29,473 nucleotides of DNA from a virus: positions 1 through 29,473 of the IMG/VR virus record IMGVR_UViG_3300033141_001633, one strand, 5' to 3'. The translations under genes and the position numbers were made by a program. The notes beneath the pieces were generated by a model. The model searched no databases. It saw only the letters and a program-made list of their open reading frames with translations, and was not told the DNA's origin. This document shows positions 1 to 6,270 of the stretch, piece by piece; positions within the stretch are counted from its first letter, which is position 1; every line of letters starts with the position of its first letter.

Positions 1-58
1 CCACCGCGATATTTCCGCACTTTTTGTTAAAAATCAAGCTTAAATAATATGAGGCAGC

Positions 59-619
59 ATGCAGATTAAACGAGTTAAGATAACGGACCTAAAAGTAGCT
101 AAATATAACCCGCGCAAGGATTTAAAACCCTCTGATCCTGAATATCAAAAGCTCAAAAAATCCATCATAGAGTTTGATTACATTGATCCAATTATCTGGA
201 ATGAACGTACTGGTGTTGTTGTAGGTGGACACCAGCGATTCAAGATTTTGCAGGAATTGGGCCATACTGAGATAGATGTTTCAGTGGTCGATTTAGATGA
301 GCAAAAGGAAAAGGCCCTAAATATAGCTCTAAACAAGATAAACGGAGAATGGGATATTCCACAACTAACGGAATTGCTCAGTGGATTAGATGATTTAGAT
401 TTCGATATGGATTTAACAGGATTTGGTCGGGATGAAATCGAGGGGTTGTTGGGGGAGGACCTCCCACCTGACGAGGGGATTGTCCCGAAAGGTGATCCTA
501 ACATCTTGATTAGACTATCAGTCCCCCCTCCAGTGTGGTTGTCAAAGCGTAATGAATTTATTGTTATCTTGGATAAAATGAAAAAGACATATCTCATGGA
601 GTATAAAATTGAAGAATAA
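59..619 (+). CDS. ParB-like N-terminal domain protein
   Basis: A 186-residue protein. Residues about 5-110 resemble the ParB/Srx-like domain: an NPR motif near residue 17, the hallmark GGHQR at 56-60, and a following stretch rich in N, K and E (ALNIALNKINGEWD). In phages this domain is often fused to an adenine methyltransferase or stands alone near the terminase. Here no methylase motif follows. The C-terminal ~60 residues are a short alpha/beta tail. Family knowledge suggests DNA or nucleotide binding or nicking; the substrate is unknown. The ATG is preceded by GAGG. The stop codon overlaps the radical SAM start by 11 bases, so the two genes are probably translationally coupled and work together. 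Confidence 0.8.
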   Translation: MQIKRVKITDLKVAKYNPRKDLKPSDPEYQKLKKSIIEFDYIDPIIWNERTGVVVGGHQRFKILQELGHTEIDVSVVDLDEQKEKALNIALNKINGEWDIPQLTELLSGLDDLDFDMDLTGFGRDEIEGLLGEDLPPDEGIVPKGDPNILIRLSVPPPVWLSKRNEFIVILDKMKKTYLMEYKIEE

Positions 620-1949
620 AATAGGGTATTTGTCTTTTGGCAGGGATTCATTTAGCTATGGTCTTGCCCTTGTTTTATCAAGGATAGACAAAACCAAATA
701 TGACCTTTTCAGGGTTACCCCTAAAACTGCGAAATATGTTGATTATTTAGTTTTCTCATGCTTTTGGTGGGAGCATATTTATTGTCTGGCGGATTTCTTG
801 AGGAAAGCAGGTATAAATAAAGCAGATAAAACAAGGCCTGTTATTATTGTCGGGGGTTTTAATACGTTCAATCCTGTACCGTTTGGGGCGTATGCTGATT
901 ATATAATATGCGGAGATGGAGAAGAAGCGCTACCGGCCCTTTTAGAAGGCGATACGACCCAATCTTGCATCCACCATGAAGGAGGGTTACAGGTAAAATG
1001 GTTCAACGTAAAAAAGTTACAAGGATTTGCTCATGTGACTAACGATGTTACCAGAGTTGAAATTTCAAGGGGTTGCAAATTTCGTTGTAAATTCTGTGCG
1101 GTATCTCACCTTAAACCTTACCGTGAAATTTCCTACCAAGAAATCGAACCCTTGGTGAAATCATGCAGAACCAAGAAGATAGCTTTGTTTTCACCTGAGC
1201 CTACCATGCACCATGATAATGATAAAATCACCGCGCTATGTTCCTTGAATGGCAAAACAAGGCTTGATACTGATGTCCGTTTAGATCGCATCGGGAAACG
1301 GCATGATGAAGGCGGATTATTGAGATGTGGCATTGAGGGTCTCAGTGAAAGGCTGAGGAAATCAGTTGGGAAAGCATACAGCAATGATTATATATTCCAA
1401 GTGGTTGAAAAAGCGATTAAAACAAACCGCCCTGGAATTATGTTTTATCTGATTATGGATCTACCTGGAGAGAGCAATGAAGATTTTGAGGAATTTCGTG
1501 ATTTGTTACATCGGTTTGAAACCATTCAAGGGGCAGAAGATTTCTTGTTAATTCCGTCGCCCTCTGTATTTATGCCGTCCCCACACACGCCATTGGAATT
1601 TGAGGGGATAAATTGGAAGAGGGATTATCGGAATATATGGCTTAATTTATTTAGATCCCATGACAAGAAGGGGGATAGGCCATGGAAGTTCAAGCTTGCG
1701 GAGAGAACAAGGATATTTGGTCCCTCCTCCCGTATTTTATCTATGCTATCAACCAGAAGTGGTAAAGAATTTTATGCAATTGAAAAAGATTTGACGGCCA
1801 AGAAGCTTATAAAGGTCGGATCAAATGGAAGGCTAATAGCTAAAGATCCGGCTTATATTGTCAGGGCACTTAAAGAATATGGAGGCGTTGACAAATACTG
1901 TGGCCCATATACATCTAAAAGTGCCCCGTGGAAATTACTTAAGGTCTGA
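609..1949 (+). CDS. B12-binding-type radical SAM protein
   Basis: A 446-residue protein starting at TTG, with GGAG at 598-601 seven bases upstream. The N-terminal ~110 residues look like a degenerate Rossmann B12-binding domain: VGGF near 80 and a CGDGEEALPALL segment near 100. I see no DxHxxG cobalamin-ligand motif. The radical SAM core follows, with C156-x3-C160-x2-C163 to bind a 4Fe-4S cluster, then GIEGLSERLRK and DLPGES segments typical of B12-domain radical SAM proteins. The C-terminal ~100 residues are unassigned. Enzymes of this kind cleave S-adenosylmethionine to a radical and modify small molecules, RNA or proteins. The reaction here cannot be read from sequence. Coupling to the ParB-like gene just before the terminase suggests a DNA-related role, but that is inference. 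Confidence 0.85.
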   Translation: MKNKIGYLSFGRDSFSYGLALVLSRIDKTKYDLFRVTPKTAKYVDYLVFSCFWWEHIYCLADFLRKAGINKADKTRPVIIVGGFNTFNPVPFGAYADYIICGDGEEALPALLEGDTTQSCIHHEGGLQVKWFNVKKLQGFAHVTNDVTRVEISRGCKFRCKFCAVSHLKPYREISYQEIEPLVKSCRTKKIALFSPEPTMHHDNDKITALCSLNGKTRLDTDVRLDRIGKRHDEGGLLRCGIEGLSERLRKSVGKAYSNDYIFQVVEKAIKTNRPGIMFYLIMDLPGESNEDFEEFRDLLHRFETIQGAEDFLLIPSPSVFMPSPHTPLEFEGINWKRDYRNIWLNLFRSHDKKGDRPWKFKLAERTRIFGPSSRILSMLSTRSGKEFYAIEKDLTAKKLIKVGSNGRLIAKDPAYIVRALKEYGGVDKYCGPYTSKSAPWKLLKV

Positions 1950-2114
1950 ATATGCTTTCCGGCTTGTTTCGGGAATCGCATCCATGAACCGCCTGATCCA
2001 AGCCCTGCGGGGCAAGGGATTTTCATATTTTGGGATCATTTCTTTGATTTTAGTTACGGGCAGGTTATGTTCCAGTGCTAATTTAGCTGCCTCTGTTGCT
2101 TTGATGTTATCCAT
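1935..2114 (-). CDS. small minus-strand gene, 59 aa, unknown function
   Basis: Reading the minus strand from 2114 gives an uninterrupted 59-codon frame ending in TAA at 1937-1935. It has an excellent ribosome binding site (GGGAGG, then five bases, then ATG). The product begins MDNIKATEAAKLALEHN and ends RKAYSDLK. It is basic, probably helical, with an RRAWIRRFMD segment, and has no recognised domain. It is convergent with the radical SAM gene, overlapping its 3' end by 15 bases, and divergent from the small terminase gene. It is the only credible minus-strand gene seen in this window, so it may be a regulator or an accessory gene. It fills the otherwise empty gap 1950-2183. Confidence 0.55.
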   Translation of the reverse strand: MDNIKATEAAKLALEHNLPVTKIKEMIPKYENPLPRRAWIRRFMDAIPETSRKAYSDLK

Positions 2115-2147
2115 AATATCCTCCCTGAAATTGGTTAATGATGATAG

Positions 2148-2176
2148 GCCATAACATTAAAAATTGAGTATGTCAA
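2148..2176 (-). promoter_or_regulatory. candidate sigma70 promoter for the minus-strand gene
   Basis: On the minus strand a perfect -35 box TTGACA lies at 2176-2171. A 17-base spacer leads to TATGGC (2153-2148), a weak -10 match. A better -10-like TATCAT at 2146-2141 is too far away, at 24 bases. The site overlaps the small terminase ribosome binding site on the other strand, so the match could be chance. Confidence 0.25.
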
Positions 2177-2183
2177 GGAAGAA

Positions 2184-2828
2184 ATGAGCAAAACTGATAT
2201 AGAAAAACTTCTTAATTTCGGTGAATCTGCTACAGCCAAAGCATATCAAACAATATTAAAAAAGGTTGCTAACGGGGAGTCCCTTAGCCCTGCAGAATTG
2301 AAAGTTAAGAAAAGTTTAGAAGCAGAACTCGAAGCTCAAAAAGCTAAAGCCGAAACTAAGCAAAAAGCAGAGAAAAAGAAGCATGCAATAGTGAAAACGA
2401 CTACATTATGCTCAATTTTTGGCATTTTTCAAAGTCAACTATCAATTTGGAAAAAAGAAGGCGCAGATGTAGCAGAAGTTGGACGGAATCAATGGGATGC
2501 GACCGTATTTTTGGAATGGTGGCTTGATAATAAGTATGATCCGATTGATCCCAATGATCCTGATATCAAGGAATATAGGGGCCGCTATGAAAAGGCCCGT
2601 GCTGAGAAAATGGAAATTCAGGTTGCTATTCTCAAAGGCGAAATGAAGTCGAAAGAGGAGATCCACCAGGAGTGGGCCGCCAGGATCTCTCTGGTGGTCT
2701 CCGGCCTCAACATCTACCAGGACCGCCTGCCACCCTTGCTTGAAGGCAAGACCCGGAATCAGATGAGGGCGATTATCAGGAAGGAGAATGAAAGGCTAAG
2801 GAAGTGGTATATCAAGGAGGGGAAATGA
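2184..2828 (+). CDS. terminase small subunit, Nu1-like
   Basis: A 214-residue protein in the position of lambda Nu1, just before a GpA-type large subunit. Residues 1-70 are charged and coil-like (KAKAETKQKAEKKK). Residues about 70-112 form a winged helix of the Nu1/MerR type (LCSIFGIFQSQLSIWKKEG). Residues 125-214 are mainly helical, with a likely assembly region and a C-terminal tail LRKWYIKEGK. Nu1 proteins bind the packaging site (cos) and recruit the ATPase/nuclease subunit through the C-terminus. AAGGAAG precedes the ATG. Base composition changes inside the gene: up to about 2640 it is AT-rich, after that GC-richer like the large subunit, which suggests a recombined N-terminal domain. 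Confidence 0.8.
   Translation: MSKTDIEKLLNFGESATAKAYQTILKKVANGESLSPAELKVKKSLEAELEAQKAKAETKQKAEKKKHAIVKTTTLCSIFGIFQSQLSIWKKEGADVAEVGRNQWDATVFLEWWLDNKYDPIDPNDPDIKEYRGRYEKARAEKMEIQVAILKGEMKSKEEIHQEWAARISLVVSGLNIYQDRLPPLLEGKTRNQMRAIIRKENERLRKWYIKEGK
2805..2822 (+). repeat. direct repeat, copy 1, flanking the MerR-like gene
   Basis: The 18-base sequence tggtatatcaaggagggg occurs here and again at 3239-3256. It encodes WYIKEG in both reading frames and carries the ribosome binding site for the gene that follows, here the MerR-like gene. Confidence 0.9.
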
Positions 2829-3265
2829 TAACAGATGAGATGAGAGGCCAAGCTTTTGAAAAATATGATATTGCACGTTTTGTGAATGAATCTGTTAGGA
2901 AAATACAATATTGGACTGATTTTGGTCTTATCACTCCGGGTATCAAACCTTCAAGGGGGAGGGGAAAGAAGAGGCTGTATTCAATATTCAATTGTCGTGA
3001 TGCGGGTATGATTCAAATCATGAAGGATGAATATCATATATCATTAAATATGATCAAGAAGATTCTTGATGCATGGGGTAGGAATCCTAAGAAGGAAATA
3101 TTTATTTTAGATAATTCAAACGACACTATTATCAATGGTGTCTCTCCAACGATTATTGTACCACAGCCAAATACTATGTGTTTTACTGTTATTAATTTAA
3201 TCCAACTCGTAAAGATCGTTGAGCTGAAATTAAGAGACTGGTATATCAAGGAGGGGAGGAAATAG
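2825..3265 (+). CDS. MerR-like winged-helix protein inserted between terminase genes
   Basis: A 146-residue protein. I chose the ATG at 2825 because AAGGAGGGGAA lies directly upstream; a GTG at 2804 in the same frame has no such site. Residues 14-75 resemble a MerR-type winged helix: YDIARFVNESVRKIQYW, then GLITPG, then a KKRLYS wing. There is no MerR sensor cysteine pattern. The C-terminus LRDWYIKEGRK matches the end of the small terminase (LRKWYIKEGK). The gene is clearly more AT-rich than its large-subunit neighbour and overlaps both neighbours by 1-4 bases. It could be a late-gene regulator, an accessory insertion, or a second small-terminase-like DNA-binding subunit. Confidence 0.75.
   Translation: MITDEMRGQAFEKYDIARFVNESVRKIQYWTDFGLITPGIKPSRGRGKKRLYSIFNCRDAGMIQIMKDEYHISLNMIKKILDAWGRNPKKEIFILDNSNDTIINGVSPTIIVPQPNTMCFTVINLIQLVKIVELKLRDWYIKEGRK
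3239..3256 (+). repeat. direct repeat, copy 2, flanking the MerR-like gene
   Basis: Exact 18-base copy of 2805-2822. It encodes the WYIKEG end of the MerR-like protein and supplies the ribosome binding site for the large terminase, which starts at GTG 3265. Confidence 0.9.
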
Positions 3266-5187
3266 TGTGGTCCCCTGAAGAACTTCAGATAATCCAACCC
3301 CCCGAGGACCTCACTATCTCCCAATGGGCTGAAAAGTACCGGGTGTTAACTGAGCCCACCGAGGAAAAAGGCCCCCTCCGTATGATTCGGACACCCTACC
3401 TCGCCCCTATAGTCGATGCATTTCTGAATCCTGATATTGAGATCGTGGTTTTCTGCAAGTCAGCCCAAATCGCCGGAACCGAAGGAATGATATCGGTCAT
3501 TGGTTATTATACTCACCAGGAGCCTTGCTCTATCATGCTTGTCCTGGCCGATGAGGAGACGGCTGGCTACATGGCCGAACGGCGTATCTTGCCAATGTTC
3601 GAGGCGTCGCCGGTGCTCCAAACTTTGGTTGAAAAACGAAGCAAGAAGAAGAAAGACATTACTTTTTTAAACCAGGCTTATCTCGTACTCGGATGGGCGT
3701 CATCGGTGGCACGGCTGGCGTCCAGGCCAATTAAGATCATGCTTTTAGATGAGGTGGACAAACCTGGTTACTACGTCACCACCAGGGAGGCGAACCCTAT
3801 CAGCCTTGCTGTTGAGCGAACGGAGACCTTTTTCAACCGTAAAATCGGTATCCTGTCCACCCCCACCATTGAAGAGGGAAATATATGGCGTCATCTCAAC
3901 TCATGTGATGTCATCTATGATTGGCATGTTCCCTGCCCTCACTGCGGGCAATTCCAACCTCTTAGATGGTCATCAGAGTATGCCCTTGAGTTTCCTGATG
4001 GTATGTACCGGGCGGAGGATGGTTCCCGACACCGGGTAGGCGGCGTTGAGTGGGAGGGTGGTAAGGATGCCAACCCCGACCAGGTGGACAAAGCCGGCTA
4101 TGTTTGTGGTGAATGTGGGGTTATGTGGGATACTGTGGAAAAAAATAATGCCGTGGAGCAGGGCCGCATGGTCCCTCGGTCGGAAATTACTCACAGAGTT
4201 CGCAAGGTGGGGTTCCATGTCAACCGGCTTTACTCTCTCTTGGGTAAATCAGGCGACATCCCGAAGCTCGTCAATGACTGGATTCAGGCCCAAAATAGTC
4301 TTGAGGAATTGCAGGGCTTTCTTAATTCTACTCTCGCCGAGCCCTGGCGACAGAAGGCGGCAGACCTTGAGGAATCCACTATCCTTGAGCGAAGGTGCGA
4401 AGTTCCGAGGGCAGTTATCCCGGATCGAGATATAATTGCCTTAACAACGGGTTTTGATGTCCAAAAACATGGGTTTTATTATACGATTTGGGCGTGGACC
4501 AGGGATCTTGAATCTTGGATGATAGACTATGGGTTTGTGCCAACATGGGACGATGTTCGGCAGATCGTCTTTGAGAATCGCTATCAAGTGCAGGGCCAGA
4601 AAAGGTCCATGAGCATTTGGCGGGCTGCTATTGATACCGGAGGCGGGCAATATGAGGAAGAATGGTCAAAGACTGAGGAAATTTATACCTGGTTGAGGAA
4701 TAATGGCCGTGGAGTTATTTGGGGTATCAAGGGTCTATCTAAACCGAGCTCAGTTAAGATAAAGCATTCTATCATTGATCGGATGCCTGGGAAAGGCCAA
4801 ATGATCCCCGGCGGCCTTGTGATTTTTCTTCTTGATACAATGAGGCTGAAAGAGGACTTTTTCTGGAGGTTATCAAATTCCGATACTGATCCTCAGCCGA
4901 TTCACCTTCATGCTGATACGAGCGAGGATTTTGCACAACACCTCCTTGCTGAAGAGAAACGCCGTAAACGGGATGGAACATGGGAATGGGTCAAGATCAG
5001 AAAGAGAAATGATTGGTTAGATTGTTCGATTTATGCCCATGCCTGCGCCGATCCGCAATGGCATGGTGGGGTGAGAGTTCTTAAAGAGCCTCCGAAGCAC
5101 CCTGGAAGTCCAGGAGACCGCCCCGTTAAAACTAAAATACAAAAAGAGGAATCCGCATGGTTACCGACTCCAAAAAATTGGATATAG
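3265..5187 (+). CDS. terminase large subunit, GpA family
   Basis: A 640-residue packaging ATPase and nuclease, full length for the lambda GpA family. The start GTG overlaps the upstream TAG. Visible elements are a variant Walker A KSAQIAGTEG from K65, Walker B IKIMLLDEVD with D162/E163, and coupling motif GILSTPT near 195. A zinc-ribbon-like insertion has C224-x2-C227 and C281-x2-C284. The RNase H-fold nuclease has acidic residues D398 (TTGFDVQK), D457 (AAIDTGGG) and D583/D586 (DWLDCSIYAHA). It docks on the portal, pumps DNA into the prohead and cuts concatemers at cos. The last ~30 residues overlap the next gene in another frame. Confidence 0.95.
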   Translation: MWSPEELQIIQPPEDLTISQWAEKYRVLTEPTEEKGPLRMIRTPYLAPIVDAFLNPDIEIVVFCKSAQIAGTEGMISVIGYYTHQEPCSIMLVLADEETAGYMAERRILPMFEASPVLQTLVEKRSKKKKDITFLNQAYLVLGWASSVARLASRPIKIMLLDEVDKPGYYVTTREANPISLAVERTETFFNRKIGILSTPTIEEGNIWRHLNSCDVIYDWHVPCPHCGQFQPLRWSSEYALEFPDGMYRAEDGSRHRVGGVEWEGGKDANPDQVDKAGYVCGECGVMWDTVEKNNAVEQGRMVPRSEITHRVRKVGFHVNRLYSLLGKSGDIPKLVNDWIQAQNSLEELQGFLNSTLAEPWRQKAADLEESTILERRCEVPRAVIPDRDIIALTTGFDVQKHGFYYTIWAWTRDLESWMIDYGFVPTWDDVRQIVFENRYQVQGQKRSMSIWRAAIDTGGGQYEEEWSKTEEIYTWLRNNGRGVIWGIKGLSKPSSVKIKHSIIDRMPGKGQMIPGGLVIFLLDTMRLKEDFFWRLSNSDTDPQPIHLHADTSEDFAQHLLAEEKRRKRDGTWEWVKIRKRNDWLDCSIYAHACADPQWHGGVRVLKEPPKHPGSPGDRPVKTKIQKEESAWLPTPKNWI

Positions 5188-5357
5188 GCCCGGTGTATTC
5201 GGTCCAGGAAGTCGCACGGAACCTTAAAGTCGATGACCGAACTATCCGAAAATTAATTGAGGCCGAGGTCATTGCCCCAGAACATTGGTTTTATGTGGGC
5301 CGGCAGATCCGTATCCGTAAAATTGCTATTGACTTAATAACGGGCGATTACAATTAA
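5157..5357 (+). CDS. small helix-turn-helix protein
   Basis: A 66-residue protein overlapping the terminase 3' end by 31 bases. Residues 14-39 (YSVQEVARNLKVDDRTIRKL) form a MerR/excisionase-type helix-turn-helix, followed by a wing-like GRQIRIRK. AGAGGA lies upstream of the ATG. Proteins of this size act as excisionases or as small transcription regulators. The position inside the late operon, before a structured gap with repeated motifs, suggests local regulation; no target is proven. Confidence 0.75.
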   Translation: MVTDSKKLDIGPVYSVQEVARNLKVDDRTIRKLIEAEVIAPEHWFYVGRQIRIRKIAIDLITGDYN

Positions 5358-5404
5358 CCTATCACATCTTATCTCAATAACACCCCCTACGCATTAAACC
5401 AGAT

Positions 5405-5440
5405 ACATTTCGTAGCATCCAGGCACATTCAGTAGCATCC
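5405..5440. repeat. two tandem 16-base imperfect repeats, 20-base period
   Basis: acatttcgtagcatcc (5405-5420) and acattcagtagcatcc (5425-5440) share 14 of 16 positions and are spaced exactly 20 bases apart, about two helical turns. They lie 48 bases after the helix-turn-helix gene, so they could be its operator. With only two copies this is tentative. Confidence 0.5.
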
Positions 5441-5512
5441 CCGCGAGTACCCCCTTGATTTTTTCAATTTTATCCGTTTAACTGGATTTACCATTATCTT
5501 TCTTCCCTTTCC

Positions 5513-5534
5513 GGGGAGGCGTGGTTGCCTCCCC
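5513..5534 (+). other. perfect GC-rich hairpin, not a classic terminator
   Basis: ggggaggc, loop gtggtt, gcctcccc: an eight-pair perfect stem with a six-base loop. It is followed by atgttg rather than a run of T, so it does not fit a standard rho-independent terminator on either strand. It is the first element of the structured part of the 5358-5640 non-coding gap. Confidence 0.7.
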
Positions 5535-5544
5535 ATGTTGATTC

Positions 5545-5627
5545 CCTGGCACTGGGGTATTACACGACCGAGGCCCACGGCTTAAGCCATAGGGGGCAAA
5601 GCCCATAAAAAGAATCCCAGTGCCAGG
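5545..5627 (+). other. 83-base inverted-repeat structure, candidate structured RNA
   Basis: cctggcactggg (5545-5556) pairs perfectly with cccagtgccagg (5616-5627), a 12-pair closing stem. The enclosed 59 bases contain two smaller hairpin-forming parts: ggcttaagcc (5579-5588) and gggc-aaa-gccc (5594-5604). The 3' arm contains the AGGA that would serve as ribosome binding site for the small gene at 5641. The structure could regulate translation, protect or process mRNA, or be a protein-binding site. No known RNA family is recognised. Confidence 0.5.
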
Positions 5628-5640
5628 ATCAAAATATCTC

Positions 5641-5769
5641 ATGGGATTGAGAATAAATATATTCAAGGATGAATTTGTTTGGTACCCGGTTGTCGTAAGG
5701 CATAAACCGGGAAATTGGGAGATTTTATTTTGGTGGTGGGATATATCAATTCATTCCTATAAAGATTGA
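5641..5769 (+). CDS. 42-aa aromatic-rich small protein
   Basis: A 42-codon frame from ATG 5641 to TGA 5767-5769. The product begins MGLRINIFKDEFVWYPVVV and ends LFWWWDISIHSYKD, with six tryptophans or tyrosines clustered in its second half. Small aromatic-rich proteins of this style are common in phage genomes and have no known function. The AGGA at 5625-5628 is 12 bases upstream, a long spacing, and lies in the arm of the 5545-5627 inverted repeat. The TGA stop is part of the TGAGG that precedes the next gene, so coupling is likely. An in-frame GTG at 5620 is an alternative start. Confidence 0.5.
   Translation: MGLRINIFKDEFVWYPVVVRHKPGNWEILFWWWDISIHSYKD
5685..5711 (+). other. weak hairpin inside the 42-aa gene
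   Basis: cccggtt (5685-5691) and aaccggg (5705-5711) are a perfect seven-pair inverted repeat with a 13-base loop, lying within the coding part of the small gene. It may be chance, but it adds to the concentration of inverted repeats in 5513-5711. Confidence 0.35.
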
Positions 5770-5776
5770 GGTTAGC

Positions 5777-6040
5777 ATGGCTAAACGAGGAAGACCAAAG
5801 AAGATTGACGCCAAACCTAAACGAGGAAGACCCCCCAAGAAGGCAGTGAAGCCCATTGAGGCCCCAGCCCCAATTGATCCTGCCCCAGTTTCTACCGAAA
5901 TCCAGGACCGGATGATGCGTTATCGCCGCTCCGCTCCCTGTCCTGAATGCGGTGCCCGCCCTGTTGTCTGCATGATGAAGCGTCAAAACTACGCTGCCTT
6001 CCGTTGCCGTCAATGTGGTCATAGATGGGAGGTTGGTTAA
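5777..6040 (+). CDS. AT-hook plus Com-like zinc-ribbon protein
   Basis: An 87-residue protein. Two AT-hook-like cores occur at the N-terminus (KRGRPKK with GRP at 5-7, KRGRPPKK with GRP at 17-19), each able to insert into the minor groove of AT-rich DNA. After a proline-rich linker, a zinc ribbon uses C55-x2-C58 and C77-x2-C80, with H82 nearby. The ribbon resembles phage Mu Com, a zinc protein that activates translation of mom mRNA, but no mom gene is seen nearby. GAGG lies before the ATG, and its TAA overlaps the gpW start. It probably binds DNA or RNA; the gap structure just upstream is an obvious candidate target. Confidence 0.7.
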   Translation: MAKRGRPKKIDAKPKRGRPPKKAVKPIEAPAPIDPAPVSTEIQDRMMRYRRSAPCPECGARPVVCMMKRQNYAAFRCRQCGHRWEVG

Positions 6041-6270
6041 TGTCATTCACGTCCTGGTCTGCGCTTAGGGATGACATCAAGGATAAGCTGGCCGCTCATG
6101 TTTCAGGCTCAGCAATGACCGGGGAATATTCCATTGGCTCAAGGCGTCTGAAATATCGGAGCTATGAGGAATTGATGGATCTTTTGAAGCTCACCTTCGA
6201 GATGGAGGCCCTTGAAACCGCCGGCAGTACATTCACGACTGTCAGTTATGGGCGATATCGGAGATTCTAA
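6040..6270 (+). CDS. head-to-tail joining protein, gpW-like
   Basis: A 76-residue protein from ATG 6040 (TAATG overlap with the previous stop), preceded by GGGAGG at 6027-6032. An in-frame upstream ATG at 6025 lies before that site and is less likely. The helix-rich start and the segment YRSYEELMDLL near residue 50 fit the gpW family, which adds to the portal after DNA packaging to make the neck. It sits between terminase and portal as in lambda. Confidence 0.85.
   Translation: MSFTSWSALRDDIKDKLAAHVSGSAMTGEYSIGSRRLKYRSYEELMDLLKLTFEMEALETAGSTFTTVSYGRYRRF

Noticed and set aside
1-58. End of an upstream gene at the left edge
   Set aside because: All three plus frames are briefly open before stops at about 30-47, so no one frame can be chosen.
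1858-2154. A 98-codon plus-strand frame over the radical SAM end and the following gap
   Set aside because: It has no ribosome binding site, overlaps the radical SAM gene heavily, and its second half is antisense to the better-supported minus-strand gene at 1935-2114.
5513-5534. Rho-independent terminator for the terminase transcript
   Set aside because: The stem is strong but there is no T-run after it on either strand.
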